NCBI GenBank assembly: GCA_027858275.1
Contig: JAQIDA010000362.1
Coordinates: forward strand, 1-25,019
Length of the DNA: 25,019 nucleotides
From: Candidatus Kapaibacterium sp.
GTDB taxonomy: Bacteria; Bacteroidota; Ignavibacteria; Kapaibacteriales; UBA2268
Direction: 5' to 3'
Both the position numbers and the translations under genes were made by a program. Of this stretch, positions 24,886 through 25,019 are shown piece after piece. How positions within the stretch are numbered: position 1 is the stretch's first letter; every line of letters starts with the position of its first letter. The notes beneath the pieces were generated by a model. It searched no databases, was not told the DNA's origin, and saw only the letters and a list, made by a program, of their open reading frames with translations.

Positions 24886-25019
24886 GTTTTTGCCGTGAAA
24901 AATATATCAAATAGTGATGCAGAAAATTATCATTTTAGACGGGAGGGAGGAATAATAATTTTTGATTTCAGCGAAAATACCTATATTGTGATTTTGACAA
25001 ATATATTAAATCTTTATTC

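Noticed and set aside
24994..25019. Perfect TTGACA on the plus strand at the right edge
   Set aside because: The place for a -10 box is at or beyond the window end, so a promoter cannot be judged.

Overview
The window suggests a low-to-moderate GC (roughly 40% by eye), Gram-negative bacterium of the Fibrobacterota-Chlorobiota-Bacteroidota (FCB) superphylum that has a type IX secretion system (T9SS). The evidence is: two C-terminal T9SS sorting domains (on the WD40 protein and on the 3' part of the CotH/lamin-tail gene), two lipoproteins with an acidic stretch just after the lipid-bearing cysteine, a secreted tricorn-type protease and a DUF6132 protein. Bacteroidota, Ignavibacteriota and Kapabacteria all fit; the phylum cannot be fixed from this stretch. 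Many genes have an AAGGA-like ribosome binding site.

Layout. 1-764 (-): 5' part of a secreted beta-helix-like protein running off the left edge. 765-1163: gene-free, holding a chain of palindromes that looks like a dispersed repeat. 1164-4076 (-): exported S9 (prolyl oligopeptidase family) peptidase. 4197-5101 (-): folB and folK, overlapping by one base. 5396-8617 (+): exported tricorn-type protease. 8740-12201 (+): two paralogous lipoproteins with one and five IPT/TIG domains before a SUMF1/FGE-like domain, each followed by a clear terminator. 12511-13842 (+): der, ending in a terminator. 13936-14400 (-): tsaE. 14634-15418 (-): a compact redox operon of thioredoxin, a DUF6132 small membrane protein and a DUF1858 CxxC protein, with a terminator downstream and a perfect inverted repeat upstream. 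15714-18603 (+): an acyl-CoA cluster of a methylglutaconyl-CoA hydratase-like crotonase, biotin carboxylase and a biotin carrier protein. 18604-19135: gene-free. 19136-21274 (+): secreted 14-repeat WD40 protein with a T9SS tail. 21436-24885 (-): a large lamin-tail/CotH cell-surface gene broken by one in-frame TAA.

How the genes relate. The window mixes housekeeping genes (folate synthesis, the ribosome GTPase Der, t6A tRNA modification, thioredoxin, probable leucine/isovalerate breakdown) with many exported proteins, namely two beta-propeller peptidases, two lipoproteins and three large surface proteins. This would suit an organism that degrades and uses external peptides and amino acids, but that is inference. 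No CRISPR array, transposase, phage gene, tRNA or rRNA was seen. The points most worth a second look are the in-frame stop in the CotH/lamin-tail gene and its nested domain layout, the trx-DUF6132-DUF1858 operon with its upstream inverted repeat, the TIG/SUMF1 lipoprotein pair lacking FGE active-site cysteines, and three classes of intergenic palindromic repeats.
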